From contig CAKQTZ010000004.1 of the NCBI GenBank assembly GCA_934277375.1, positions 1 to 64,000 on the forward strand: 64,000 nucleotides of DNA, read 5' to 3'. The notes beneath the pieces were generated by a model, which saw only the letters and a program-made list of their open reading frames with translations, had not been told where the DNA came from and searched no databases. The DNA is from an uncultured Coprococcus sp. (GTDB lineage: Bacteria > Bacillota > Clostridia > Lachnospirales > Lachnospiraceae). The stretch's first letter is position 1; the number at the start of each line of letters is the position of its first letter. The translations under genes were made by a program, and so were the position numbers. Below, piece after piece: positions 26,838 through 35,219 of this stretch.

Positions 26838-27422
26838 CTATTTCCTGACATTGGAGATGTAACCGAAGAATGCTCCTATGATTCCTCCGATGATATGGGT
26901 GAGGTTAGACACGTTGTCTTTGACAAACACACCGTCAACCACCTGACCTCCAATGTACAGGATAGCCACGAGGATGAATGTGAGAGGGATAGAACCATCC
27001 TTTATACATGCAAATGAGGAGAGCAGTATATATGCGAATACAACTCCGCTGGCTCCCAGAAGTGCCGTTCCCGGGAACAGGATAAAGTGGGCCAGACCGG
27101 TTATAAATGCTGTGGTTACTGTTACGATGATCATATCTGATGATCCGTATTTCTCTTCAAGGAGAGGGCCTATGACGAGCAGCAGAGTCATGTTGTTGAT
27201 CAGATGACTCCAGTTAGCGTGGCCAAACACGTGGGTAAACATGCGCACGTATGTAAGCGGGTCGGATAGAGGTGCTCTGTATACTTCAAACAGAAGTACA
27301 TTGCTCCTTCCGCCAGTCAGGATATTCAGGAAGTGCGCACCCAGACAAATGAGTGCAAATGTGAGTACCACAGGTGAGTTAAAAGATATTCTCAATATAG
27401 TTTTTGATTTTGTTTTTGCCAT
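26838..27422 (-). CDS. Rhomboid-family intramembrane serine protease
   Basis: 194 residues with about six membrane helices. The catalytic Ser is in LLGASGVVFAY (GxSG motif, about residue 120) and the His in NLTHIIGGIIGA in the last helix. The HANWSHLINNMTLL segment matches the conserved His/Asn region of helix 2. It cleaves membrane substrates within the bilayer; substrates are not predictable. A compact form without cytosolic domains. The gene ends at the hairpin shared with LRR3. Confidence 0.92.
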   Translation of the reverse strand: MAKTKSKTILRISFNSPVVLTFALICLGAHFLNILTGGRSNVLLFEVYRAPLSDPLTYVRMFTHVFGHANWSHLINNMTLLLVIGPLLEEKYGSSDMIIVTVTTAFITGLAHFILFPGTALLGASGVVFAYILLSSFACIKDGSIPLTFILVAILYIGGQVVDGVFVKDNVSNLTHIIGGIIGAFFGYISNVRK

Positions 27423-27454
27423 GTATAGGTTCCCCTCTTATTCATATAGTATAG

Positions 27455-27493
27455 AAAAATATTACCAGCGGTCATCCGCTGGTAATATTTTTT
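27455..27493 (-). terminator. Rho-independent terminator
   Basis: AAAAATATTACCAGCGG and CCGCTGGTAATATTTTT form a perfect 17-bp stem with a TCAT loop. It overlaps the stop codon of the transglutaminase-fold gene and ends that transcript. Confidence 0.88.
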
Positions 27494-28094
27494 AAGCATC
27501 GTAATCTGGCATATCATTAAAATACATCTTATAGAAGTTGGTGCTCTGCTCAAGTACCCTCATTGTGGATGGCAGAGGAACTGCTATGAGATCATTGAAT
27601 TCATATTCTCCGGCAGCGGAGTCTATCACGTGCCCCATCTGGGTTTCATTGTGGGTGTAGTCCGCATTGAATCCGCCGTATTTATTACCACGGGCGTCGA
27701 GACGTATCCATTTCTTAAGATCCGGGTGGTATACAGCATTGAGCGCATGCATAGCCATCAGGCCGCCCTTGTGCTTTATTCTTATATAGCAGAATCCCGT
27801 ATAAAAGTTGTTCGCACGGAGCAGTGCTGCAAGAAGGTTTGCCTTCGAATAGCTGATACCCGTGCTGGCCTCCAGTACATCGGAAGCGCTGATTGTTATA
27901 ATTGAAAAATTACTGTCATATGTGTGAGAAATCCCATCCCGGACAAAGTAATAACATGCCTGTATGATCTCGTCGCTGCTTTTGCAGCCTTCCGCAAGTT
28001 CCCTGGCTTTGGCGGCGACGATAGGATTATCATAATTTACATACTTGTCATACTGTAAATATGCAGAATCCTTATTTCTCTGAATTAGTTGCAT
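27492..28094 (-). CDS. Transglutaminase-fold protein with Ser replacing the catalytic Cys
   Basis: 200-residue cytoplasmic protein with the transglutaminase-like fold (PF01841 type). The nucleophile motif is TGISYSKANLLAALLRA, where the usual GxC is GIS, so Ser81 (AGC) takes the Cys position. The His (MAMHALNAVY) and Asp (WIRLDARGNK) positions are kept. I see no signal peptide. It starts 4 bp after the end of the upstream methyltransferase gene, so the two are cotranscribed. It may be a serine-dependent hydrolase or a non-catalytic binding domain; the sequence cannot decide. Confidence 0.85.
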   Translation of the reverse strand: MQLIQRNKDSAYLQYDKYVNYDNPIVAAKARELAEGCKSSDEIIQACYYFVRDGISHTYDSNFSIITISASDVLEASTGISYSKANLLAALLRANNFYTGFCYIRIKHKGGLMAMHALNAVYHPDLKKWIRLDARGNKYGGFNADYTHNETQMGHVIDSAAGEYEFNDLIAVPLPSTMRVLEQSTNFYKMYFNDMPDYDA

Positions 28095-28098
28095 TGCG

Positions 28099-29298
28099 TC
28101 ATCTCTCCTTTATTACTTGAAATATGTAGAACTTCAGATAATAAGATTCATCTGCAGCCCACAATATCGGGTGGTCAGGAGCCTGCGTACGGAACTCAAC
28201 CTGACGAAGTCTTACGTGCGAATTCATGGCAGCCTGTTTTATCGTTTTTGTGAACAGCTCAAAGTCCATAAAATGTGAACATGAGCATGTGGCAAGAAAT
28301 CCGCCATCCTTTACAAGCTTCATGGCACGTAAGTTGATCTCGCGATATCCTTTGACCGCGTTCTTTATTGAATTTCGTGATTTTGTGAATGCGGGTGGAT
28401 CGAGGATGACAACGTCATATAACTCGCCCTTTGATTCCAATTCCGGAAGAAGATCAAATACATCTCTGCACTCAAAAGACACAGTATTCTCAAGACCGTT
28501 GAGTACTGCGTTCTCCCTTGCCTGGGCAACAGCAAGCTCCGATGCGTCTACTCCCAGGACGCTGGAGGCACCTGCTATGCCTGCGTTAAGTGCAAATGAA
28601 CCTGTATGTGTGAAACAGTCCAATACTCTTGCACCTTTACATATTTTCTGAATAGCAAGACGATTATACTTCTGATCCAGAAAGAATCCGGTCTTCTGAC
28701 CATCCTTCACATCAACAATATATCGAACGCCATTTTCATTTATATGAATCTTAGTGTCAAATTCATCACCGATAAATCCCTTATATGTTTCCATCCCCTC
28801 GTGTTTTCTGACTTTTGCATCGCTTCTTTCATAAACACCCACGATCATTATACCATCTTTTTTAAGTATAATTTTTAAAATATTTATTAACAAATTTTTA
28901 ACTTTGTCGATGCCAAGCGCCAGTGATTCGACAACAAGGACATTTTCGAATTTGTCGATGACTATGCCCGGCAGAAAATCAGCCTCGCCAAATACGATCC
29001 TGCAGCTGCTTGTATCCACAGTTTTTTTTCGGTAATCCCACGCATCCTGCAGCCTTTTGGTGAAAAATGCCTCATCGATCTCAGTATTCACGTCTCTGGT
29101 AAGCATGCGGACGGTTATCTTGGAATTAGTATTTATATATCCCTTGCCAAGAGGATAACCGTCAAAATCGTGCACTATCACGATATCTCCATTTTCAAAA
29201 TTGCCCATGACAGTATCAATCTCATTGTCAAATATCCATGCACCGCCAGACTTAAGCAGTCTGCCCTCCCCCTTTTTTAATGTAACAACAGCACTCAT
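28099..29298 (-). CDS. RlmI-type class I SAM-dependent rRNA methyltransferase
   Basis: 399 residues. The N-terminal PUA domain (residues 1-75, LKKGEGRLLKSGGAWIFDNE) binds RNA. A central domain has GEADFLPGIVIDKF and TGFFLDQKYNR. The Rossmann domain has LDCFTHTGSFALNA (motif I), VLGVDASELAV (motif II) and VVILDPPAFTKS (motif IV), then LATCSCSHFM. This is the plan of RlmI/YccW, which makes m5C1962 in 23S rRNA; the exact target is inferred from family. Not given a symbol because RlmI-like paralogues have other targets. Confidence 0.88.
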   Translation of the reverse strand: MSAVVTLKKGEGRLLKSGGAWIFDNEIDTVMGNFENGDIVIVHDFDGYPLGKGYINTNSKITVRMLTRDVNTEIDEAFFTKRLQDAWDYRKKTVDTSSCRIVFGEADFLPGIVIDKFENVLVVESLALGIDKVKNLLINILKIILKKDGIMIVGVYERSDAKVRKHEGMETYKGFIGDEFDTKIHINENGVRYIVDVKDGQKTGFFLDQKYNRLAIQKICKGARVLDCFTHTGSFALNAGIAGASSVLGVDASELAVAQARENAVLNGLENTVSFECRDVFDLLPELESKGELYDVVILDPPAFTKSRNSIKNAVKGYREINLRAMKLVKDGGFLATCSCSHFMDFELFTKTIKQAAMNSHVRLRQVEFRTQAPDHPILWAADESYYLKFYIFQVIKER

Positions 29299-29466
29299 CA
29301 GAACAATCCTTTCTATCCTATATTAGTAAATAAACTAACTGTTCCAGCGGACAGTATGAGCCAAGTGGAACAGACCAGATAACATTCTAGCATACAAGCC
29401 ATGCAAATCTCAACATATCATATCAATTAACAGTTCTGTAACAGAAAACATGTAAAAAAGTTATAC

Positions 29467-29495
29467 TTGTAAAAAATATGTAACACGTGTATACT
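29467..29495 (+). promoter_or_regulatory. Sigma-A promoter of the CAP-domain gene
   Basis: TTGTAA at 29467-29472 and TATACT at 29490-29495, 17 bp apart. A CACGTG palindrome overlaps the spacer. Confidence 0.5.
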
Positions 29496-29571
29496 ACCAG
29501 CGAAGCGAGTGTATATATGCGGCTGTGGCCGACTATATGTGTAAAAGCGGAGAAAAAAGGAGGACAGAGAG

Positions 29572-31542
29572 ATGTCTATAATTAAAGGCGGTATTACTGA
29601 GGAAAAAAGATGCCTTTTTATCAGAAAAGTTATTGGTTGTCTGATAATTATTGGCATTATGTCAATTGCCAACATGGGAACAGATAAGATATGTGTCCAG
29701 GCGGCTGTGGTGGCTCAGAATCAGGCGACAACCAAAGATACGGTAAAGAATGGAGTAGTTAAGGAGGGACGGAACTTCTACTATTATAAGGACAATGTCC
29801 GTTACACGAAAGCGGGATGGGTAACCACGGACAAGGACAGGATAAAGATAAATTCATCGGGCCGCGTCGTGGCATCATACCACCCTCGCAACAAGGTGCT
29901 TTCGTTATATAAGGCAGGGGTGAGATCCAGAGCAAAGAATATTACATATGTGCTCAATGACGGAAGGATGTACCTGTTTGGTGGAAATGGAGCTAAGATC
30001 ACAACCAGAGGATGGTACAGGGTCAGTGGTAATTTAAAATATAAGCTTGGCAGCAATGGCGTTGTCACCGCTAAATATGTGCGCAATAAAGATGTTATAA
30101 GAATGGCCAGATATGATAAGGCCAGCAGAAAGTGGAAGGCATACCAAAAAACATGGCAGTCAGTTGACAATAAGGAGTATTATCTCAACAGGTCAGGCGT
30201 ATGTACGAAGATATATGACAGAAAGACGCGCAAGGCGAGCGAGCTGAGTTCCGGAAGAGAATTTAAACAGGTGAGAAACAGTCTGCTCATCCTCAAGGAT
30301 AATAAGACTTATTTCTTCAATTCAAAGGGCTTAAGGATCACAAAGAACGGCTGGTATACAACATCTGACGGTGTGGATCTGTATATTGGCAGAAGAGGAA
30401 ATGTCACTACAAGGATATATAAAAAAGGAAGAGTATACAGACTGTACAGATTTAACAATGCTCGCAAGAACTGGACTGCTGACAGAGGAACATGGGTTAA
30501 GACCAAGACAAAGCAGTATTATTTCTCGGCGTCAGGTGCGGGAACTGTCATATATGACAGGAACACACAGAAGCTGTATAGGTATTCGAGTGCGAAGAAA
30601 CAGTACAACAAGGTCACAAGCACAATACATAAGATGGATGGAGTAAGGTATTACTATTATAGTAAGAGTGGAACAAGGATCACGACATCCGGCTGGAAGA
30701 GAAGCAGCAATGGTGTTATGTACTATGTGGGAAAAAATGGATATGTTATCTCGAAATGTGTGGATAAGAATGGCGTAAAGAGACTATACAATATTAATTA
30801 TTCTAAAAATAAGTGGGTTAAGAGATCCCATCTGTGGACAGTGATCGGCGATAACAAATATTATTTTGGTTCCAATGGAATCGCTTCTGTGTGCTATAAC
30901 ACAAAGTCCCAGAGGGCATATGTGTACAAAGACAAGAAGTGGAAATCCGTGAAAAAGTCGATAAAGAGAATAGACGGAGTGAATTACTATTTCTCAGCAA
31001 ATGGCAAGAGAGAGAGTAAGGCAGGCGTGTATAAGACAGCTAACGGATATCTGGCATATGTGAACAGAAGAGGAGTAGTGTATAAGAGAGAATACGATCT
31101 GTCAGTTAAGAGATATTATGACATTGATCTTGGAAGGGGCAAGACAGAGAAAGTATATGGATACTATGAGCTCGATTCTGCAAAATCCTTGATGGACATG
31201 GTAAATCAGCACCGTGTGGATAATGGCCTGCCACAGCTCACGATATCTTCATCGCTCACTGAGACAGCTACTACACGTGCAAAGGAGATCAGTTACAAAT
31301 ATAGTCATTACAGACCTGATGGAACTCTGTGCCTGAATTCTATGTATGAATTGTACGGAGAGAACCTGGCAGGAGGATTTGCATCAGAGGATCTGGTGTT
31401 CAGAGCCTGGAACAAGTCGACGGCCCACGACAGCAATATGCTTGGCACAACATATAAGACCATGGGAGCAGCGGTATTTGTCGCTTTGGATAGAGATAAA
31501 GCGGGATATAAGAGATATTATGTTCTGACATTTGGCAAGTGA
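29572..31542 (+). CDS. Secreted repeat protein with C-terminal CAP domain
   Basis: 656 residues. An N-terminal hydrophobic segment (about 18-40) acts as signal or anchor. Residues about 65-525 are tandem modules of 30-45 residues with aromatic-Gly patterns (FYYYKDNVRYTKAGWVTT, MYLFGGNGAKITTRGWY, YYYYSKSGTRITTSGWK), resembling choline/glucan-binding repeats. The C-terminal 125 residues are a CAP (SCP/PR-1) domain: MVNQHRVDNGLPQL, YKYSHYRPDGT, YELYGENLAGG and AWNKSTAHDSNML. Such proteins bind cell-wall polymers through the repeats; the CAP activity in bacteria is unsettled. Strong ribosome site AAAAGGAGG. Confidence 0.9.
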   Translation: MSIIKGGITEEKRCLFIRKVIGCLIIIGIMSIANMGTDKICVQAAVVAQNQATTKDTVKNGVVKEGRNFYYYKDNVRYTKAGWVTTDKDRIKINSSGRVVASYHPRNKVLSLYKAGVRSRAKNITYVLNDGRMYLFGGNGAKITTRGWYRVSGNLKYKLGSNGVVTAKYVRNKDVIRMARYDKASRKWKAYQKTWQSVDNKEYYLNRSGVCTKIYDRKTRKASELSSGREFKQVRNSLLILKDNKTYFFNSKGLRITKNGWYTTSDGVDLYIGRRGNVTTRIYKKGRVYRLYRFNNARKNWTADRGTWVKTKTKQYYFSASGAGTVIYDRNTQKLYRYSSAKKQYNKVTSTIHKMDGVRYYYYSKSGTRITTSGWKRSSNGVMYYVGKNGYVISKCVDKNGVKRLYNINYSKNKWVKRSHLWTVIGDNKYYFGSNGIASVCYNTKSQRAYVYKDKKWKSVKKSIKRIDGVNYYFSANGKRESKAGVYKTANGYLAYVNRRGVVYKREYDLSVKRYYDIDLGRGKTEKVYGYYELDSAKSLMDMVNQHRVDNGLPQLTISSSLTETATTRAKEISYKYSHYRPDGTLCLNSMYELYGENLAGGFASEDLVFRAWNKSTAHDSNMLGTTYKTMGAAVFVALDRDKAGYKRYYVLTFGK

Positions 31543-31686
31543 TGCCGACTGGAAAAATATGTACAAAATAAGCGCATTAAATGCTTTAAATTAAATTGAA
31601 TTATGTGAAAAAATAGAGTACCATACATAGTAGAAAACAATTGGTCGGATATAGATTATGGGCTAGTTCGGGAATGGAGATTATGT

Positions 31687-32553
31687 GTGGGTTTCATATA
31701 TTCGTCTTTAAATAGAGGTGCCGATGAGAATCGGTTGCAATATGACAACAGAATAGCAAGAATGTTCCCATTTGCGGCGGGGACAGTGTATTTTGATCTC
31801 AGGAATTATGATGCTCAGACAGGAGAGTTTGGCATATATATAGAATGGGACAAAGAGCTTGAGATGGTGCTTGGGTATGCACTTCCGGCTGGAGGATATT
31901 TTGTGAAATCCACGATCGCTCAGGCATATAGATTTCATACACTTGACAGAGGTCTTCCCATATATGTGAAGCTTATAGCGCAGAATGGACGTTTGTATCT
32001 GTACAGGACATATGTCATGATGGAGGGCAGGCCGTTCAGTGTAGAGTTTGGCGGCGGTGCACTGATACCGTTCGAGGACAGATACGAGGAACTGGGTTGC
32101 GAGGCAGCAAAACAAACCGTGTATGCCGGCAGCCAGAAACTTAACATGGGCAGCCAGAGGGTGTTCACAGGCAGCCAGCGTTTACTCACAGGCAGTCAGC
32201 GCTTCCGTTGGAACGGCAGTCAGATGCGGATGCTGTTTGGAAGCCAGGGGGGCTTCAGATACCTGACGGGAAGCCAGTACAGAATATTTGGCAGCCAGAG
32301 GATGTTCACAGGCAGTCAGCACGGAATGTTCGGTAGCCAGCGCATGATGATGGGCAGTCAGTACAGAATGACAGGCAGTCAGCGGGGGAAAAGGTCTATA
32401 TGTCAGCCGCTGGACAGAGCGGATTCAGTCAGAATCAGTCAGGAGTTGATGGCTGAGTTTCCTCAGGAATGGCAGCTTATCAACAGAGGCAGAAGGCCAG
32501 TCAGCAGAATCGGCGGCAACGCTAAGTTTGGATATGGACTGGATCTGATATAG
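31687..32553 (+). CDS. Protein with twelve Gly-Ser-Gln heptad-like repeats, unknown
   Basis: 288 residues, no signal peptide. The N-terminal domain (1-140) is beta-rich and I do not recognise it (FPFAAGTVYFDLRNYDAQTG, YALPAGGYFVKST). Residues about 148-233 hold 12 copies of GSQ, mostly 7 residues apart: GSQRVFT, GSQRLLT, GSQYRIF, GSQRMFT, GSQHGMF, GSQRMMM, GSQYRMT; three spacings are 8 or 10. The DNA also repeats (GGCAGYCAG). A short basic C-terminal tail follows. It starts with GTG seven bases after GGAG. A glycosyltransferase-like gene follows after 25 bp, then a GtrA gene overlapping that one: one operon. The repeats could be a modified substrate or a beta-solenoid (inference). Confidence 0.8.
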   Translation: MGFIYSSLNRGADENRLQYDNRIARMFPFAAGTVYFDLRNYDAQTGEFGIYIEWDKELEMVLGYALPAGGYFVKSTIAQAYRFHTLDRGLPIYVKLIAQNGRLYLYRTYVMMEGRPFSVEFGGGALIPFEDRYEELGCEAAKQTVYAGSQKLNMGSQRVFTGSQRLLTGSQRFRWNGSQMRMLFGSQGGFRYLTGSQYRIFGSQRMFTGSQHGMFGSQRMMMGSQYRMTGSQRGKRSICQPLDRADSVRISQELMAEFPQEWQLINRGRRPVSRIGGNAKFGYGLDLI

Positions 32554-32578
32554 TGCATGACCGGATCTTGGAGGAGAT

Positions 32579-33424
32579 ATGAGAGATGTAGAGGGATTCC
32601 ACACACTGTGGACCGCTCCTTATTTTAAACAGAATAAAGAAGACACTTACAGCATGCAGGATTATGAGCTTCTGACCATGATCCTGTCTGCTCTTATGTG
32701 GCGTAAGATGAATGGCCCTATCGCACTTTACGGCGATGTAAGGGCCATTGATTATATTGAGGGCCAGGGCCTGGCACACATATGGGATGGGGGTATCAGG
32801 GAGATCAGAGTTCCTGAAACCATATCACCCCGCGTGTTCTGGGCTGCGGGCAAGCTGTATGCACTTAAGGAGGTGCATATGCCGGCGGTCATGGTGGATC
32901 TCGACCTTATAGTCTGGAAGAACATCGGGGAATACATTGATGGTACTGATATATGTGCCATACACAGGGAGGGCATATATCCCGATGTGTATCCTGACAG
33001 GGAATTCTTCAACATGGACATGTCGTACAGCTTTGATCCGCAGTGGAACTGGGATGTTCCGCCGGTCAATACATGTATGCTGTATATGGCAGATGAGCAA
33101 TTTAAGAACTATTATGTGGACAGCTCCTTGCAGTTTATGGAAAATTGTAGGGAGACTGAGGAAAACCTCTGCCACATGGTATTTGCTGAGCAGAGATTGC
33201 TGGCTATGTGCGCTGAAAGACAGGGAAAGGTCATATCTTCATTTTTCCCGGAGGCGGCTGATATAGAGAGGCAGGACGTATTTACACATTTGTGGGGGTA
33301 TAAGAATATTCTGAAGTTTAACTATCAGAAAAGGGTTGAGTTTAATAGCCGGCTTTGTGAGAGGATAGAATGGGAATTTCCGGAGGAGACGGCTGTTATC
33401 AGGGAGTTACATGTTTGCAGATAA
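32579..33424 (+). CDS. Putative GT-A-fold glycosyltransferase-like protein
   Basis: 281 residues, soluble. HTLWTAPYFK at the start, MVDLDLIVWKNI at about residues 106-117 (a DxD-like Asp pair) and PVNTCMLYMADEQFK at about 161-175 resemble the sugar-nucleotide site and acceptor loop of GT-A enzymes; it may be the DUF6734 family. Recognition is by motif only. The ribosome site GGAGGAG is immediately upstream. It lies between the GSQ-repeat gene and a GtrA-type gene, which suggests it modifies a cellular polymer or the repeat protein (inference). Confidence 0.6.
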   Translation: MRDVEGFHTLWTAPYFKQNKEDTYSMQDYELLTMILSALMWRKMNGPIALYGDVRAIDYIEGQGLAHIWDGGIREIRVPETISPRVFWAAGKLYALKEVHMPAVMVDLDLIVWKNIGEYIDGTDICAIHREGIYPDVYPDREFFNMDMSYSFDPQWNWDVPPVNTCMLYMADEQFKNYYVDSSLQFMENCRETEENLCHMVFAEQRLLAMCAERQGKVISSFFPEAADIERQDVFTHLWGYKNILKFNYQKRVEFNSRLCERIEWEFPEETAVIRELHVCR

Positions 33425-33836
33425 AGTGCTTAAGAAGATCCCCAGGGAGATATACATATATATATTGTGGGGAATAGTCGTGGGGGTGGTGAATCTCGGA
33501 TCCACCTGGATATTTATGTACAAATGCGGGATAGAGCCTGTCAGGGCGAATCTTCTTGCATGGATACTGTACAATTTTGTGTCGTTTATAACCAATAGGA
33601 AATCTGTGTTCCACACTGCTGCAGAGACGGCGTGGGAGTTTATAAAGGAACTGGTTTCATTCTATGTGAGCAGAGTGTTTACACTGATAGTGGAGGAAGG
33701 GCTGATATATTTACTGGTGGACAGACTCCATCTGTGGGCCATGGGGATCAAGACCTTCACGTCGGTGCTGGTGATTTTCCTGAATTACTACATAAGTAAG
33801 AAATTAATATTCAGGAAGATAAAGGAAAAGCTGTGA
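33411..33836 (+). CDS. GtrA-family membrane protein
   Basis: 141 residues with four membrane helices: about 14-36, 43-62, 78-100 and 105-127. VGVVNLGSTWIFMYKCG, ILYNFVSFITNRKSVF and FLNYYISKKLIFR are the signature of GtrA proteins, which are thought to move polyprenyl-phosphate-linked sugars across the membrane or assist such flipping. Its start overlaps the end of the preceding gene by 14 bp, with AGGGAG as ribosome site, showing tight translational coupling. It has Asn in NRKSVF, as in functional members. Confidence 0.88.
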   Translation: MFADKVLKKIPREIYIYILWGIVVGVVNLGSTWIFMYKCGIEPVRANLLAWILYNFVSFITNRKSVFHTAAETAWEFIKELVSFYVSRVFTLIVEEGLIYLLVDRLHLWAMGIKTFTSVLVIFLNYYISKKLIFRKIKEKL

Positions 33837-33975
33837 TAATTCGCCTACATGGGAATGTTTATCGAAATTTTATATAAAAACATGGATACAATTACTTCCA
33901 AACATTTGACAGTTGGAGTATAATTGAATGGTTAAATATTTATAAAATCAGAATAATTAATTCAAGGAGATAATT

Positions 33976-35214
33976 ATGAAGAAGAGAGTAGTAATAACAG
34001 GTATAGGAGCCATAACACCAGTCGGCAACACAGTTGACGAGTATTGGAATTCACTCAAGGAAGGCAAGCATGGCTTCGGACCTATTACACAGTTTGATGC
34101 TTCAGCATACAAGTGCAAGCTTGTGGGAGAGGTTAAGAACTTTGTTGCAAAGGACTACATTGATCCTAAGTCTGCAAGACGTATGGCAAGATTCACACAG
34201 TTCGCTGTGAAGGCTACACAGGAAGCTATGGCAGATTCAGGACTTGATATGAGCAAAGAGGATGCTTACAGAGTTGGAACATGTATCGGTTCAGGTGTCG
34301 GTTCGCTTCAGGAACTGGAGAACGCATATGGAACGATACTTACAAAGGGTCCACTTCGTGTAAGCCCATTCGTAGTTCCTATGATGATCAGCAATATCGC
34401 AGCTGGTAACGTTGCGATCCAGTTTGGCCTCAAGGGCAAGAGTATAGATGTTGTGACAGCATGTGCTTCAGGAACAAACAGTATCGGTGAGGCATTCAGA
34501 ACAATCCAGTACGGAGACGCTGATGTCATGGTAGCCGGTGGATGTGAGGCAGCAGTTTCACCGATAGGTATATCTACATTTGATTCACTTACAGCACTTA
34601 CATCATCGACAGATCCAGACAGATGTTCTATTCCGTTTGACAAGGACAGAAGCGGATTTGTTCTCGGTGAGGGTGCGGGTATTGTTATCCTTGAGGAGCT
34701 TGAGCACGCAAAGGCAAGAGGGGCAAAGATCTATGCAGAGCTTTCAGGTTACGGATGTTCAAGCGATGCACACCATATCACAGCACCTGAGGAGTCCGGT
34801 GAGGGACCTGCAGTGGCTATGACCAATGCGGTTAAGGATGCAGGACTTCCAATGGATGCAGTTCAGTACATCAATGCCCATGGTACAAGCACACATCTGA
34901 ACGATCTTGTTGAGACACGTGCGATCAAGAAGGCATTTGGCGAGCATGCCAAGGATATCAAGATCAATTCAACAAAGTCTATGACAGGACATCTTCTCGG
35001 TGCAGCTGGTGCCATCGAGGCTATTGCCTGTGTCAAGAGTATAGAGGAAGGTTATATCCATAGAACAAGAGGCCTTGTAGAGAGCGAGGAGGAGCTTGAT
35101 CTGGATTATTGTAAGGAGCCATGCGAGATGGATGTTGATGTTGCGATAAGCAATTCACTTGGATTCGGTGGCCACAATGCATGTATCGTTTTGCAGAAGT
35201 ATAAGGAGCAGTAA
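33976..35214 (+). CDS. fabF: Beta-ketoacyl-ACP synthase II
   Basis: Elongating condensing enzyme of type II fatty-acid synthesis. The catalytic triad is complete: [14 protein letters not shown] (Cys), [11 protein letters not shown] (His) and [16 protein letters not shown] (Lys/His). The end [14 protein letters not shown] is typical, and 412 residues is normal. Codon use is that of highly expressed genes. accDA starts 5 bp after its stop. The usual neighbours fabD, fabG, fabZ, accB and accC are not here. Confidence 0.97.
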   Translation: MKKRVVITGIGAITPVGNTVDEYWNSLKEGKHGFGPITQFDASAYKCKLVGEVKNFVAKDYIDPKSARRMARFTQFAVKATQEAMADSGLDMSKEDAYRVGTCIGSGVGSLQELENAYGTILTKGPLRVSPFVVPMMISNIAAGNVAIQFGLKGKSIDVVTACASGTNSIGEAFRTIQYGDADVMVAGGCEAAVSPIGISTFDSLTALTSSTDPDRCSIPFDKDRSGFVLGEGAGIVILEELEHAKARGAKIYAELSGYGCSSDAHHITAPEESGEGPAVAMTNAVKDAGLPMDAVQYINAHGTSTHLNDLVETRAIKKAFGEHAKDIKINSTKSMTGHLLGAAGAIEAIACVKSIEEGYIHRTRGLVESEEELDLDYCKEPCEMDVDVAISNSLGFGGHNACIVLQKYKEQ

Positions 35215-35219
35215 ATATC

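Noticed and set aside
31683-31715. Ten-codon ATG frame overlapping the start of the GSQ-repeat gene
   Set aside because: It stops at once and shares the ribosome site with the GTG start of the long frame.
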